A stretch of 64,000 bases of DNA from JBCCMQ01 sp039026235 (GCA_039026235.1 JBCCMQ010000001.1:62001-126000), one strand, 5' to 3'. Counted from the stretch's first letter, positions 44,418-53,888 are shown. Notes: generated by a model not told the origin, from the sequence alone. Program-made: numbers and translations.

Positions 44418-44599
44418 TCTTTGGATCTCCCCCCAAAACAAAAGCATAATCCGGAACCGATATCTCTGCGCTCCTTGTTCAATTGTGGTGCATTGTGCGC
44501 CCCGATCAACCCCTGCGCCGTTTCAGCCAGCCACACCTATGCGTGCCCCTCGTTGCGTCGCACATCTGCTTGGACGAATGCTCTGCGGCCGGTTGGTGT

Positions 44600-45541
44600 C
44601 TAGCGTTCTCCTCGGCGGTAGGGCGCCATGAGTGCGGCAGGGACTTCGGCGCGCCGGGCCACAAGGATCAGTGCCACGATCGACAGAACGTAAGGGGCCA
44701 TCAGGAAAAGCTGATATGGAACGGCCTCGATCACGGTCTGAAGCCGCAACTGGTAGGCATCGAAGAACGCAAACAGCAGGGCCCCGATCAAAGCCTTTCC
44801 CGGACGCCAAGAGGCAAACACCACAAGGGCAATGCATATCCATCCCCGACCTTGGACCATGCCCGGGAAAAAGCTGTCAAAGGCCGCCATGGTCAGGAAG
44901 CTTCCGCCGATGGCCATCAGGGCCGATCCAGCCACGACCGCCCATATGCGTATGCGGATGGGGTCGAGCCCCTGGGCTTCGACCGCGTTCGGGTTCTCAC
45001 CCGTCATGCGGATGGCAAGACCCAAGGGCGTGCGCGCCAACACGTAGGCAACGACGACAACCGCGAAAAGCGCCAGATACGTCGGAACCGCTTGGGAAAA
45101 GAGGACTGGGCCCAGAACGGGCAGATCAGAAAGGCCGGGTATGTCGAGGGCCCGGAACGGCTCTATCGTTGGCGGCAACTCTCCCACCTCGACGATAAGG
45201 CGGTAGAGGTAATAGGCCAATGCCGAGGCGAAGAGCGTTATGCCAAGTCCCGACACATGTTGCGATAGGCCAAGGGGCACGGTCAGCATCGCATGCAACA
45301 GCCCCAAAAGCGCGCCGCACAGCGCCGCCACCAGCAGACCCATCCATAACGGCGCACCCAGAAAGACCGCCAGCCAGCCGGTCATCGCGCCCATCGTCAT
45401 GATCCCCTCGATCCCTAGGTTCAGAACGCCGGCGCGTTCGCAGAGAAGGGCGCCCAGCACGCCGAAGATCAGAGGCGTGGCAATGCGTAGGACAGCTGCC
45501 CAAAGGCTGGTGCTGAGCAAAAGGTCGATGGCTTCGGTCAT
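44600..45541 (-). CDS. Nucleoside/BMP-type ABC transporter permease (second)
   Basis: A 313-residue permease: RIATPLIFGVLGALLCERAG, LNLGIEGIMTMGAMTG and IRMTGENPNAVEAQGLDPIR are typical of the BmpC/NupQ branch that serves nucleosides and purines. ATG 45541 overlaps the stop of the first permease by 4 bp. It is the last gene of the operon. Confidence 0.92.
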   Translation of the reverse strand: MTEAIDLLLSTSLWAAVLRIATPLIFGVLGALLCERAGVLNLGIEGIMTMGAMTGWLAVFLGAPLWMGLLVAALCGALLGLLHAMLTVPLGLSQHVSGLGITLFASALAYYLYRLIVEVGELPPTIEPFRALDIPGLSDLPVLGPVLFSQAVPTYLALFAVVVVAYVLARTPLGLAIRMTGENPNAVEAQGLDPIRIRIWAVVAGSALMAIGGSFLTMAAFDSFFPGMVQGRGWICIALVVFASWRPGKALIGALLFAFFDAYQLRLQTVIEAVPYQLFLMAPYVLSIVALILVARRAEVPAALMAPYRRGER

Positions 45542-46581
45542 CGGCGCACCCGATACGTTGTGAAAAGAAGCGCGACGACTGTGGTCAGCAGGCACAACGC
45601 CACGATCACATCGGCGATGAAGCTAGGCACGCCGGTTGACCGGCCCATGGCGTCCGCGCCGACAAACACCGTGGCCACAAAAAGCGCCGCACCCACCACG
45701 CCGGCGGGATGAAGGGCCGCAAGCATCGCCACGACGATGCCAGCATAGCCGAAACCGGGGCTCATGGTTGTTGTGACCGCTGCCGTGACACCCATCACCT
45801 CGACCGCTCCGGCGAGGCCGGCCAGACCTCCGGACAATAGTGCCACCCCCATGATGGTCTTTGGCAGTGAGATACCGGCGAAGGCGGCCGCCTTTGCGTT
45901 CAGGCCCGCCGCGCGCACCTCGGCTCCGAATACCGTACGGGACACGATCAGCCAGACTGCGGCGGCGGCCACGATGGCAAAGACAAAGCCGATGTGCAGT
46001 CGGGTACGGGGGATCAGGTCGGGCAGTCGAAAGGCGTCATTGACCGGGACCGATGACGGCCAGCCAAAGGCCAGGGGGTCGCGCAGTGGCCCCTCGATCA
46101 TAAGTCCCACGAACAAAAGCACGATGAAGTTCAGCAAAAGCGTCGTGACCACCTCATCGACGCCAAACCGCAGCCGCAGGATCGCGGGACCGGCCAGAAG
46201 CGCCGCACCCGTGACCATGCTCAAGACCAGAAGAAACGGAACGCCGAGCCATCCGGGCGCCGCCAGCGAATGCCCGATCCATCCCGTGACCAGGGCGCCC
46301 ATGTAAAACTGACCTTCGCCGCCGATATTCCAAAGCTTGGCCCGGAACGCGACGGCGGCGGCAAGGCCGGTAAAGATCAGCGGCGTCGCCCGCGTCAGCA
46401 TTTCGGTGATGGCCAGCCGGGAACCCAGCGCGCCGCGCAAAAGCTCGCCATAGGCGGAGAGTGGATTTACACCCGCCGCCGCAATCAGGCCTGCCGCCAG
46501 AAACAGCGCAGCGGCCACGGCTGCCAGCGGTGCCAGAAAAATCAGATGTAGCGGCGTTTTTGTTCGGCGCTCAAGTCGCAT
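45538..46581 (-). CDS. Nucleoside/BMP-type ABC transporter permease (first)
   Basis: A 347-residue polytopic permease of the same family: TPLIFTGLAAAVAFRAKLWN, NIGGEGQFYMGALVTGW and EVRAAGLNAKAAAFAGI. It overlaps the ATPase gene by 11 bp and the next permease by 4 bp, so the three are translationally coupled. Confidence 0.92.
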   Translation of the reverse strand: MRLERRTKTPLHLIFLAPLAAVAAALFLAAGLIAAAGVNPLSAYGELLRGALGSRLAITEMLTRATPLIFTGLAAAVAFRAKLWNIGGEGQFYMGALVTGWIGHSLAAPGWLGVPFLLVLSMVTGAALLAGPAILRLRFGVDEVVTTLLLNFIVLLFVGLMIEGPLRDPLAFGWPSSVPVNDAFRLPDLIPRTRLHIGFVFAIVAAAAVWLIVSRTVFGAEVRAAGLNAKAAAFAGISLPKTIMGVALLSGGLAGLAGAVEVMGVTAAVTTTMSPGFGYAGIVVAMLAALHPAGVVGAALFVATVFVGADAMGRSTGVPSFIADVIVALCLLTTVVALLFTTYRVRR

Positions 46582-48088
46582 GGGCGTCCTCGTTCCAAAC
46601 CCCGGCCATCATCAGACCCAGCCGCTGCGGATCGGCGTCATTGGCCGAAATCGGCGCCGACAGACGACCCTTGACGATCGCCTGAATCCGATCAGACAGC
46701 GCCACGGCCTCTTCCAGTTCCTCCGAGATCAGAAGTATCGCGGCGCCCTTGGCCCGGGCCGCTAGAAGTTCCGCGTGGACAGCGGCGATCGCCCCTTCGT
46801 CAAGCCCCCGCGTCGGCTGGTTGGCCAGTACAAAGCCCGGATCCTTTGCCAGGATACGAGCAAGGATGAGCTTTTGCATGTTGCCGCCAGACAGCAGCCG
46901 GGCACGGGTTTCCGTTGTCGCCCCGCGGATATCAAACCGGGTGATCAGGTCCTCGGCATAGGCCCTGCTTTCGCGTTGCCGGACAAAGCCATTCTTTGAG
47001 AACTCCGGGGTCTTCAAGCGCTCTAGAACAGCGTTTTCCCAGACACTCAATTCGCCCACGACGCCTTCGGCGTGACGATCTTCCGGCACGCGCCCGGCCC
47101 CGGCACGGATCATCCCACGTGGTCCCAGCGTTGCGGCATCGACACCGCTCAACCTGATGGTTCCGGACCCTGGCTGCGCGAGGCCCGAAAGCAGGGCGCC
47201 AAGCGTCGCCTGGCCGTTCCCGGATACACCGACGATCCCCAGTACCTCTCCGGCATGCACGGTGAAGCTCACGTCGTTCAACCCGGTTTTTTCGCCCGCT
47301 CCAACCGTGATGTTCCGGGCTACCAGAACCGGCGCCCCAATCTCGTGGTCCTGACGTACGGGTCGTTCAACCTTGCGTCCGACCATCAGTTCGGCCAGCT
47401 CTTCCGGGCTGGTTTCGCCGGTCCGTCTTTCGGCAACCAGTTTTCCGCCGCGCAGAACCGCCACCCGGTCTGCCGTCATAACCTCATGCAGTTTGTGGCT
47501 GATGAAGATAAGTGACAGGCCTTCGCGGGTCATATCGCGCAGCGTTTCGAACAGGCGCTGCGCCTCGGGTCGGGCCAGAACGGCCGTTGGCTCGTCCAGG
47601 ATCAGCACCCGGGCGTCCCGGTACAGCGCTTTCAGAATCTCGACACGTTGGCGTTCACCCACCGACAATGTGCTGATCTTGGCGTTCGGATCAACCGGAA
47701 GACCAAAGCGGTCGGCAATGTTCAAGAGTTTCTTTCGCGCAACCGTTTGTGCCGATCTGAAGCGGCTGAGCGGTTCCGAGCCAAGCATCACGTTTTCCAG
47801 AACGGTCAGGTTGCCCGCCAGGGTGAAGTGCTGGTGCACCATGCCCACGCCCGCCTCAATAGCCGCACGTGGCAGGCCCGACGGCAACTCATGACCGAAG
47901 ACATGCACTGATCCCTGGTCGGCGGCGTAATGGCCGAAGAGGATGTTCATCAGCGTGGTCTTGCCCGCGCCGTTTTCACCCAAGAGCGCCAGGATCTCAC
48001 CCTGGGAAAGGGCAAGAGAGACATCGTCATTGGCGGTCAGCGGACCGAAGCGTTTGGTGATGCCGCGCAACTCAAGCACATGGGTCAT
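46571..48088 (-). CDS. Nucleoside/BMP-type ABC transporter ATPase with two ABC domains
   Basis: A 505-residue double ATPase. The first domain has GENGAGKTT and VLILDEPTAVLARPEA, and the signature is reduced to TLSVGERQRVEILK. The second is degenerate in Walker A (GVSGNGQATLG), as is normal for this family, with LLSGGNMQKLILARIL. It overlaps the amidase stop by 4 bp. It energises the two permeases that follow. Confidence 0.93.
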   Translation of the reverse strand: MTHVLELRGITKRFGPLTANDDVSLALSQGEILALLGENGAGKTTLMNILFGHYAADQGSVHVFGHELPSGLPRAAIEAGVGMVHQHFTLAGNLTVLENVMLGSEPLSRFRSAQTVARKKLLNIADRFGLPVDPNAKISTLSVGERQRVEILKALYRDARVLILDEPTAVLARPEAQRLFETLRDMTREGLSLIFISHKLHEVMTADRVAVLRGGKLVAERRTGETSPEELAELMVGRKVERPVRQDHEIGAPVLVARNITVGAGEKTGLNDVSFTVHAGEVLGIVGVSGNGQATLGALLSGLAQPGSGTIRLSGVDAATLGPRGMIRAGAGRVPEDRHAEGVVGELSVWENAVLERLKTPEFSKNGFVRQRESRAYAEDLITRFDIRGATTETRARLLSGGNMQKLILARILAKDPGFVLANQPTRGLDEGAIAAVHAELLAARAKGAAILLISEELEEAVALSDRIQAIVKGRLSAPISANDADPQRLGLMMAGVWNEDAHAT

Positions 48089-49443
48089 GCGGGCAACCCC
48101 GCGATTGGGTGCGGAAAGTCTAGCCTGGGCGCGCGCGCCTCGATCATGGAACCAAGGCGCAATAGCGCCGCATCGCTGCCAATTGGGCCAAGCAATTGCC
48201 CGCCAAGTGGTAGGCCGTTGGCGGCCCCGAAAGGCAATGCCAAGGCGGGAAAGCCTGCCACATTCGCGAGGGCCACATTTGGGGCAAACCGGCCCATGCG
48301 CATCCGGTGATCATCGGGGTCACGGCCCGAGAGATCAAAGGTTCCGACCGGCACGGGCGCCCGGGACAAAACCGGCATCAGAACTGCTTGGCAGTCCAGG
48401 AATAGCTCGGCCGCTTCGAATGAAACACGGGCGAGGTCACGGGTCAGGGCAAAAAGCTGGGTGCCCGGGATGGATCTCGCTTCGGCAGCCAGAGCTGCCG
48501 CGAGGGGTGGCAGACGGTCATCGGGTATCTCCATGGTCGCGACCCATTCGGCCAGCGACACAGCGATCACCGTCCAGGCGATCCTGTGGGCCTCTGCGCC
48601 GATGGCGTCGGGGCTGGCTATCTCGCACAAGGTGCAGCCCGCGTCCTTCAGGGCATCGCCCATGGCCGCCAGAGCAGCGCGCTCGTCCGGTCCAGTGTTC
48701 CCGGGTAGGGCGATGGCCACACGCGGTTTGTCGGGAAGGCTAAGTTCTCGACCCGGCAACGCGACCGAACGGAAAGCGGTTTCCACGTCGCGGACGGACC
48801 GGGCAAGCACCAGTTCCGAGGCTATCCCAATCAGGTGATTGGCAAAATCCGGACCGGCGGGAACTGCGCCACGGGATGGCTTGAGCCCCGTCAAGCCGCA
48901 ACAGGCGGCTGGCACGCGGATCGAACCGGCGGCGTCGGTTGCGTGCGCAATGGCCACGATACCTGAGGCAACCGCAGCGGCAGCGCCGCCCGAAGATCCG
49001 CCGGAGGTCAGGGCCGTATTCCACGGGTTGCGCGTGGGCGGCAGGCCTTCGGGCTCACAGCTGAGCGATGGTCCGAAGGGCGGTGTCGCGCTTAGGCCGA
49101 ATGGAACAAGGCCCGTTGCGCGAAGCGCGCCCATCAGGTCATTGTCCTTCTCTGGCGCCGTGGCCAGTGCGCGCATGGCGGCGGATCCCGCTGCCGCCGG
49201 AAGGCCCCGCGCAAAGCCACCAAGATCTTTCACCAGAAAGGGCATGCCGTGGAACGGGCCCCGAAGGTCTTTTGGCGTGGCGTCCGCCGCTCTGGCGCCG
49301 GCCAGAGCCATTTCCGGGTCGGAATATACCACGGCGCCATAGCCTGTCCGCCCCTGCAAGGCGGACAGGCTTGCCTCCATCACGCTGACGGCGCTGACCT
49401 GACCGTCCCGGATTAGGGCGGCGAGCGCGGTGGCGTCTTCCAC
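48085..49443 (-). CDS. Amidase-signature hydrolase
   Basis: A 452-residue amidase (AS family). The Ser-cisSer-Lys triad is visible: K in FLVKDLGGFARG, cis-Ser in TSGGSSGGAAAAVASG, and the nucleophile Ser in DAAGSIRVPAACCGLTG. It is placed between the binding protein and the ATPase of the BMP-type importer, overlapping the ATPase gene by 4 bp, so it very likely acts on the imported compound or a downstream amide (inference). Confidence 0.9.
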   Translation of the reverse strand: MEDATALAALIRDGQVSAVSVMEASLSALQGRTGYGAVVYSDPEMALAGARAADATPKDLRGPFHGMPFLVKDLGGFARGLPAAAGSAAMRALATAPEKDNDLMGALRATGLVPFGLSATPPFGPSLSCEPEGLPPTRNPWNTALTSGGSSGGAAAAVASGIVAIAHATDAAGSIRVPAACCGLTGLKPSRGAVPAGPDFANHLIGIASELVLARSVRDVETAFRSVALPGRELSLPDKPRVAIALPGNTGPDERAALAAMGDALKDAGCTLCEIASPDAIGAEAHRIAWTVIAVSLAEWVATMEIPDDRLPPLAAALAAEARSIPGTQLFALTRDLARVSFEAAELFLDCQAVLMPVLSRAPVPVGTFDLSGRDPDDHRMRMGRFAPNVALANVAGFPALALPFGAANGLPLGGQLLGPIGSDAALLRLGSMIEARAPRLDFPHPIAGLPA

Positions 49444-49458
49444 GGCGGATGTCGCCGA

Positions 49459-50442
49459 TCAGGCGGGTTCGCTTTCGTCGATCGGCACATCCCATTCGCC
49501 GGCTGCAATGGCCGCCTGCTTGGCTTCCATCGCTGGGATCGCGTTCTCAGGCACCTCGTCGGCCACATAGATCAACTCGTTTCCGCCGTAGGACATGAAC
49601 GAGTATTCGGTATAGTCCCGGCCCACGGGGGAACCCGCTTGAATATCGGCCACAATGGCTGAAATCGTGGGCCCGTAGTTCCAAATCGCATTGGCGAAAA
49701 TGGTGCCGGGATAGCGCGGTGTATAGTCGATCAACGACCCGATGGCCTTGATCCCGCGCTCTTCGGCGGCATCGGCCGTGCCAATGCGTTCGCCAAAAAG
49801 AATGTCCGCCCCGGCATCGATCTGAGCAATCGCCGCTTCCTTGGCACGCGCCGGATCAAACCATGCACCGATAAAGCCGTTCAGGAATGTCGCGTCCGAG
49901 TTAACCTCGGTCACACCCATGCGGAAGGCATTGATCAAAAGGTTGACTTCGGGGATCGGATAGCCGCCGACCGAACCGAAGACGTTGCTTTCCGACATCA
50001 TTCCGGCCAGCATGCCGGCCAGGTATGCGGCTTCATGGTTACGGGTCCCGAAGACACCGAAGTTGTCGCCAGCTGGCCCTCCCGACGATCCCATAAGGAA
50101 TGCCGTGTCGGGATAGTCGCCGGCCACTTCGCGCGCTTCCCTTTCGACGGCATAGGCTTCGCCCCAGACCAGCTGGACGCCGGCTTCGGCGTATTCGCGC
50201 ATGGCGCGTGGGTAGTCCGTCGGCGCCACGCCTTCCGAGAATTCATACTCGATCTCACCAGCGGCTGCGGCTTCCTGGAATGCCAGGTGAATGCGGCTGT
50301 TCCAAGCGTTCTCGACGGGTGACATATGGACCGCGGCCACCTTGGCGGTGGATTGCGCGTTGCCGCGCCGCACGTAGGCGGGCACCGCGAGGGTTGCGCC
50401 CGCTCCGATGATCAGCTGGCGACGGTTGGGTGTGATTTTCAT
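49459..50442 (-). CDS. BMP-family ABC transporter substrate-binding protein
   Basis: A 327-residue periplasmic receptor of the basic-membrane-protein/PnrA family, which binds nucleosides, purines or related rings. A Tat-like signal (NRRQLIIGAGATLAVPAYVR) precedes KVAAVHMSPVENAWNSRIHL. GVFGTRNHEAAYLAGMLAGM is the family hinge. ATG 50442 has GAGAGGA upstream. It lies 15 bp before the amidase gene and 37 bp after the deaminase-like gene. Confidence 0.9.
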   Translation of the reverse strand: MKITPNRRQLIIGAGATLAVPAYVRRGNAQSTAKVAAVHMSPVENAWNSRIHLAFQEAAAAGEIEYEFSEGVAPTDYPRAMREYAEAGVQLVWGEAYAVEREAREVAGDYPDTAFLMGSSGGPAGDNFGVFGTRNHEAAYLAGMLAGMMSESNVFGSVGGYPIPEVNLLINAFRMGVTEVNSDATFLNGFIGAWFDPARAKEAAIAQIDAGADILFGERIGTADAAEERGIKAIGSLIDYTPRYPGTIFANAIWNYGPTISAIVADIQAGSPVGRDYTEYSFMSYGGNELIYVADEVPENAIPAMEAKQAAIAAGEWDVPIDESEPA

Positions 50443-50479
50443 GGCAAGGATCCTCTCTGCTGGTTTTTTCACTGGACGG

Positions 50480-51781
50480 TTATTGGCTGGTGTCTTCTGC
50501 CGCCGGCGCATAGGCCGCGGGATCAAGTGTCGCGGGGCGATCCGGCAGGCTCAGTTCCGCCGATCGCGGTGCGGTCCGCGAAATCACCTTGCCGTTTCGG
50601 ATGACAGTCAGACGCGTGGCCTTCAGGCGGACCGCCTCGATGGGATCACGTGCCTGCAGCACCACCATGGTGGCCGGTCCGCCCGCCCGCAGCGTCGGGT
50701 CGGGAAGTCCCATGGCCTTGGCGCCGTTGAGCGTGACCGATCTGAAGGCCCAGGCCATCGCTTCGCGAGAGGTCATGGGCACCGCATGGACACCCATATG
50801 CGCCACCTCTAGCATGTCTGCCGATCCCAATGGGTACCAGGGATCCATGGTGCAGTCCTGGCCGAAAGCCACATTCACGCCAGACTGGCGAAGCTCTTGC
50901 ACACGGGTCAGGCCGCGCCGACGGGGATAGGTGTCTGATCGGCCCTGAAGTGTGATGTTTATCAGCGGGTTGGGCACGATGTTCATGCCCGATTCCGCGA
51001 TCAGCGGGATCAGCTTCGTGGCGTAGTAATTGTCATAGGAATGCATCGCCGTGACATGGCTGCCCACGACCCGTTCCCCCAGGCCCAGCCGCGTGGTCTC
51101 ATATGCCAGCGTCTCGATATGCCGCGAAAGCGGATCGTCACTTTCATCACAATGCAGATCCAGCATCAGGTTCCGTTCGGCGGCGATCTCGGCCAGCCGA
51201 GTGACCGAATGGGCGCCGTCCGCCATTGTGCGCTCAAAGTGGGGGATACCCCCAACCACATCCACGCCCATGTCCAGGGCGCGGATCAGGTTCGCTTCGG
51301 CCCCGGCAGCGCGGAACAGACCGTCCTGCGGGAAGGCCACGAGTTGAAGATCGATGTAGGTTGCGACTTTCCTGCGCACCTCCAACAGCGCCTCGACACC
51401 TACAAGCGGCGCTGTCGAGACATCCACATGGGTGCGTATCGCCAGAAGACCCTGAGACACCGCCAGATCGCAGTAGCGAAGCGCGCGTTCAATCACCGCT
51501 TCCGGTGTCAACAGCGGCTTCAGCTCGCCCCAAAGCGCGATCCCTTCAAGCAGTGTGCCCGATTGGTTGAGCCGGGGCAGACCCAGGCTAAGCGTCGCGT
51601 CCATGTGAAAATGGGGATCTACGAAGGGGGGCGAAACCAGATAGCCGTTGGCGTCAATCTCGGGCGCGCCTGAGGCGTCGATTGACGGCGCGATTTCGGC
51701 AATCGTGTTGCCCTTGATCGCGATGTCCACAGGTCCGCGCCCGTCGGTCAGACGCGCGTTTCGGATTATGGCATCAAGCAT
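50480..51781 (-). CDS. Cytosine-deaminase-like amidohydrolase (CodA family) with an altered substrate site
   Basis: A 433-residue amidohydrolase. The metal site matches E. coli CodA: H57 and H59 (DPHFHM), H210 and E213 (DLHCDES), H242 (SHVTAMHS) and D309. Where CodA has FGHDDVFDPWYPLG this has FGQDCTMDPWYPLG, so the substrate-contacting D314 of CodA is a cysteine (C310). That argues for a ring substrate other than cytosine, such as another amino-pyrimidine, triazine or lactam. ATG 51781 is used; ATG 51787 is equally possible. It is first of the operon with the BMP importer and amidase. Confidence 0.8.
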   Translation of the reverse strand: MLDAIIRNARLTDGRGPVDIAIKGNTIAEIAPSIDASGAPEIDANGYLVSPPFVDPHFHMDATLSLGLPRLNQSGTLLEGIALWGELKPLLTPEAVIERALRYCDLAVSQGLLAIRTHVDVSTAPLVGVEALLEVRRKVATYIDLQLVAFPQDGLFRAAGAEANLIRALDMGVDVVGGIPHFERTMADGAHSVTRLAEIAAERNLMLDLHCDESDDPLSRHIETLAYETTRLGLGERVVGSHVTAMHSYDNYYATKLIPLIAESGMNIVPNPLINITLQGRSDTYPRRRGLTRVQELRQSGVNVAFGQDCTMDPWYPLGSADMLEVAHMGVHAVPMTSREAMAWAFRSVTLNGAKAMGLPDPTLRAGGPATMVVLQARDPIEAVRLKATRLTVIRNGKVISRTAPRSAELSLPDRPATLDPAAYAPAAEDTSQ

Positions 51782-52010
51782 CCCCATCCCCCGATTTTTG
51801 ACTGTATGGTAAAGAGCTTTTGGCGAAGCTCCACAGAAATCGTCGGGGCCACCGAAGAAACGCCGCGGCGGCCTTTCTTGCATCTTTTTCAGCCAGCGGT
51901 GCCGGAAACGGTCGCTTTTGATGAACCCGAACGCGGCCGGGCTGTTTCAGGCAGCCGCACGCGGCACCAAACCAAGGCCATGCGGCCGATGTTGCGGCTG
52001 CGGCGAAAAT

Positions 52011-52607
52011 TCAGTCGGCGACCAGGGGAACGCGCGCACCAGGGCGGATCACCTCTGGGTCATAGGGATTGCGCGCAAAAACTTCACGCACACGGTCGCG
52101 GAAGTGCTCGACCGGCAAGGTGTCATAGTCCGGGTCAAAGGATGATTGGTCCCAGCGTTCGCAGAACTGCGCGCAGTCATCGAAATACGGATGGCCGTTG
52201 TATTTCTGGCGTTTTTCGGGGTTCGCGCCCACGTGTTCACCGTAGTAGACAAGCTGAAAGTCACCGTGCTTTTCAACGACCCAGGTGCATTGTTCCCGCA
52301 CAAAGGGCTTGATGATGGTCGCCGCGTATTCGTCGTGGTTGTAAGGTGCAAAAATGTCGCCGATGTCGTGCAGTAACGCAGAAACGACCCAGTCGGTGTC
52401 GGCCCCGTCGCGTTCGGCGCGGGTGGCCGATTGCAGCGAATGTCCAAGCCGGGTGATCTGATAGCCCGACAAGCTTTCGTCGAGACTGACCAGCGCTGTC
52501 AGCAACCGGTCCGCCGTACCCTTTGTATAGGCGATCTCATGTGCGGTCAGGAATTCATAGTCTTCCCTGTCCCCATCTTTCATGGCGGTGAATTTGACGT
52601 GGTCCAT
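52011..52607 (-). CDS. HD-domain di-iron oxygenase candidate (MIOX/PhnZ/TmpB family)
   Basis: A 198-residue HD protein. All six ligands of the mixed-valent di-iron oxygenases can be placed: H56 (GHSLQSA), H80-D81 (LLHDIGD), H91 (NHDEYAA, compare GHDEYMY of MIOX), H114 (EKHGDFQ) and D153 (RWDQSSFDP, compare RWDDAAKDP of PhnZ). Y49 stands where PhnZ has its substrate-displaced tyrosine. CGGAG lies nine bases before ATG 52607. The preceding gene encodes an Fe/2OG oxygenase, as in the PhnY-PhnZ and TmpA-TmpB pairs. Such enzymes cleave C-C or C-P bonds next to an alcohol; the substrate here is unknown, and plain phosphohydrolase activity is the alternative. Confidence 0.72.
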   Translation of the reverse strand: MDHVKFTAMKDGDREDYEFLTAHEIAYTKGTADRLLTALVSLDESLSGYQITRLGHSLQSATRAERDGADTDWVVSALLHDIGDIFAPYNHDEYAATIIKPFVREQCTWVVEKHGDFQLVYYGEHVGANPEKRQKYNGHPYFDDCAQFCERWDQSSFDPDYDTLPVEHFRDRVREVFARNPYDPEVIRPGARVPLVAD

Positions 52608-52802
52608 CGGCACTACTCCGAAGATGTCATTTGTATGAGTTTGCCTGCAAAAAGCTTCCTCCGCCAGCGGCGAGATTTCCCAGTGGCGCTTACCTCTACG
52701 ATATCTCCTGCCTCGGGTAAGATTGCCAATCGCCCACTTTGCAACATGAAAGGCCAGAAACGGCCTTCGCAACGGCGGCGTGGTTTGCGGTGGTGGCGGG
52801 CA

Positions 52803-53678
52803 TCAGTACATCTCCGTGTTGCCCTTGGCGCCGGCCATCATTACAGCCGCCTGTTTGGTTCGGATCGTCTCATAGATTTCCAAGGCGTCGCTGTGAAAAT
52901 CTGCAGCCGGTGCAGGATAGTGGATGAAGTTGCCACCCGTATCAGTGCCACGCAGTGGCATGGCATAATCCGGAAGACCGCTTTCCTGGGCCACGTCCGG
53001 GCGCACATAGCGGATCACTGCGGCGATGCGCCGGTCATCCGTTTGGTTGGGACCAGAGCCATGGATTGTCAGGCCGTGGTGCAGGCTCATCTGGCCCGGA
53101 TGAATCTCGATGGCGGTTTTGTCTTCCTCGCGCACGTCCACAGCGATTTCCTGTCCCCGGCTGAGCAGGTTGTCGTCGTCGAAGGTGTCGGCGTGGGGCA
53201 GGATCGAATTCTTGTGTGACCCTCTCACAAAATTCATGCAACCCGAGGCCGGTGTGGCAGCCGAAAGGGCGACCCAGGCTGTGACCATGCCGCTGGTCCC
53301 GCCCATTCCCCAGTACGTGAGATCTTGATGCATGGTAACGACATGGCGCGTTTGGGGCTCCTTGATAAAGAACTCGACCGAATAGAGCATGATATCCGGG
53401 CCCAGTATGCCTTCAATAACGTCCAGGACCGTCGGTTCGGCGCCGATCTCATAGGCCATGGGAAGAACGGCCTGCGCGTTGACACGCTTGTATGAATTTA
53501 GCGGAAGTGGAAGATCGGCGCTGAGCCAGTCCCTTTCGATGGCTTCAAGCCGTCGGCGGTAGTCGGCTGCCTTTTCCGCCGATAACACCGAAAGCGGGAA
53601 AAGGAACCCGTCCTTCTGATAGCGGGCGACCTGCGCTTCCGACAGACGCCCGCGCGACAATTCTAGACTTTCCAGCAT
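52803..53678 (-). CDS. Phytanoyl-CoA-dioxygenase-family Fe(II)/2-oxoglutarate oxygenase (PhnY-like)
   Basis: A 291-residue PhyH-fold hydroxylase. The facial triad is H117-x-D119 (MHQDLTYW) with the distal H206 (TIHGSGPN), and the 2OG-binding arginine is at 216/217 (DDRRIAAV). GCMNFVRGSHKNSILPH is typical of the family. ATG 53678 has GCGGAGAG eight bases upstream. It lies 195 bp before the HD oxygenase on the same strand. In the characterised pairs this enzyme hydroxylates the substrate and the HD enzyme then cleaves it; transfer of that logic here is inference. Confidence 0.82.
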   Translation of the reverse strand: MLESLELSRGRLSEAQVARYQKDGFLFPLSVLSAEKAADYRRRLEAIERDWLSADLPLPLNSYKRVNAQAVLPMAYEIGAEPTVLDVIEGILGPDIMLYSVEFFIKEPQTRHVVTMHQDLTYWGMGGTSGMVTAWVALSAATPASGCMNFVRGSHKNSILPHADTFDDDNLLSRGQEIAVDVREEDKTAIEIHPGQMSLHHGLTIHGSGPNQTDDRRIAAVIRYVRPDVAQESGLPDYAMPLRGTDTGGNFIHYPAPAADFHSDALEIYETIRTKQAAVMMAGAKGNTEMY

Positions 53679-53888
53679 CGTCCAAACTCTCCGCAGTCTC
53701 GGCCACAATACAGGGCAGGTTGCGGCCGCTTCCGTGACCGTTCTGTTCTGTTTTCGACGCCGCAGTCTGCTTGCGACCTTTGCTTGATGGATTTTGCGGC
53801 GCCCTTGGCCCCCGTGCGCGGTATCGAACCCTAGACACTTTGGTCGCGCCCGCTAGTGTCCGCCAGTGATAGGATGACGAGGTGAGCC

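Noticed and set aside
52011..53678. Calling the oxygenase pair phnY and phnZ and naming 2-aminoethylphosphonate as substrate
   Set aside because: The ligand pattern fits the families, but a residue near the PhnZ substrate site differs and no phosphonate genes are in the window, so the substrate is left open.
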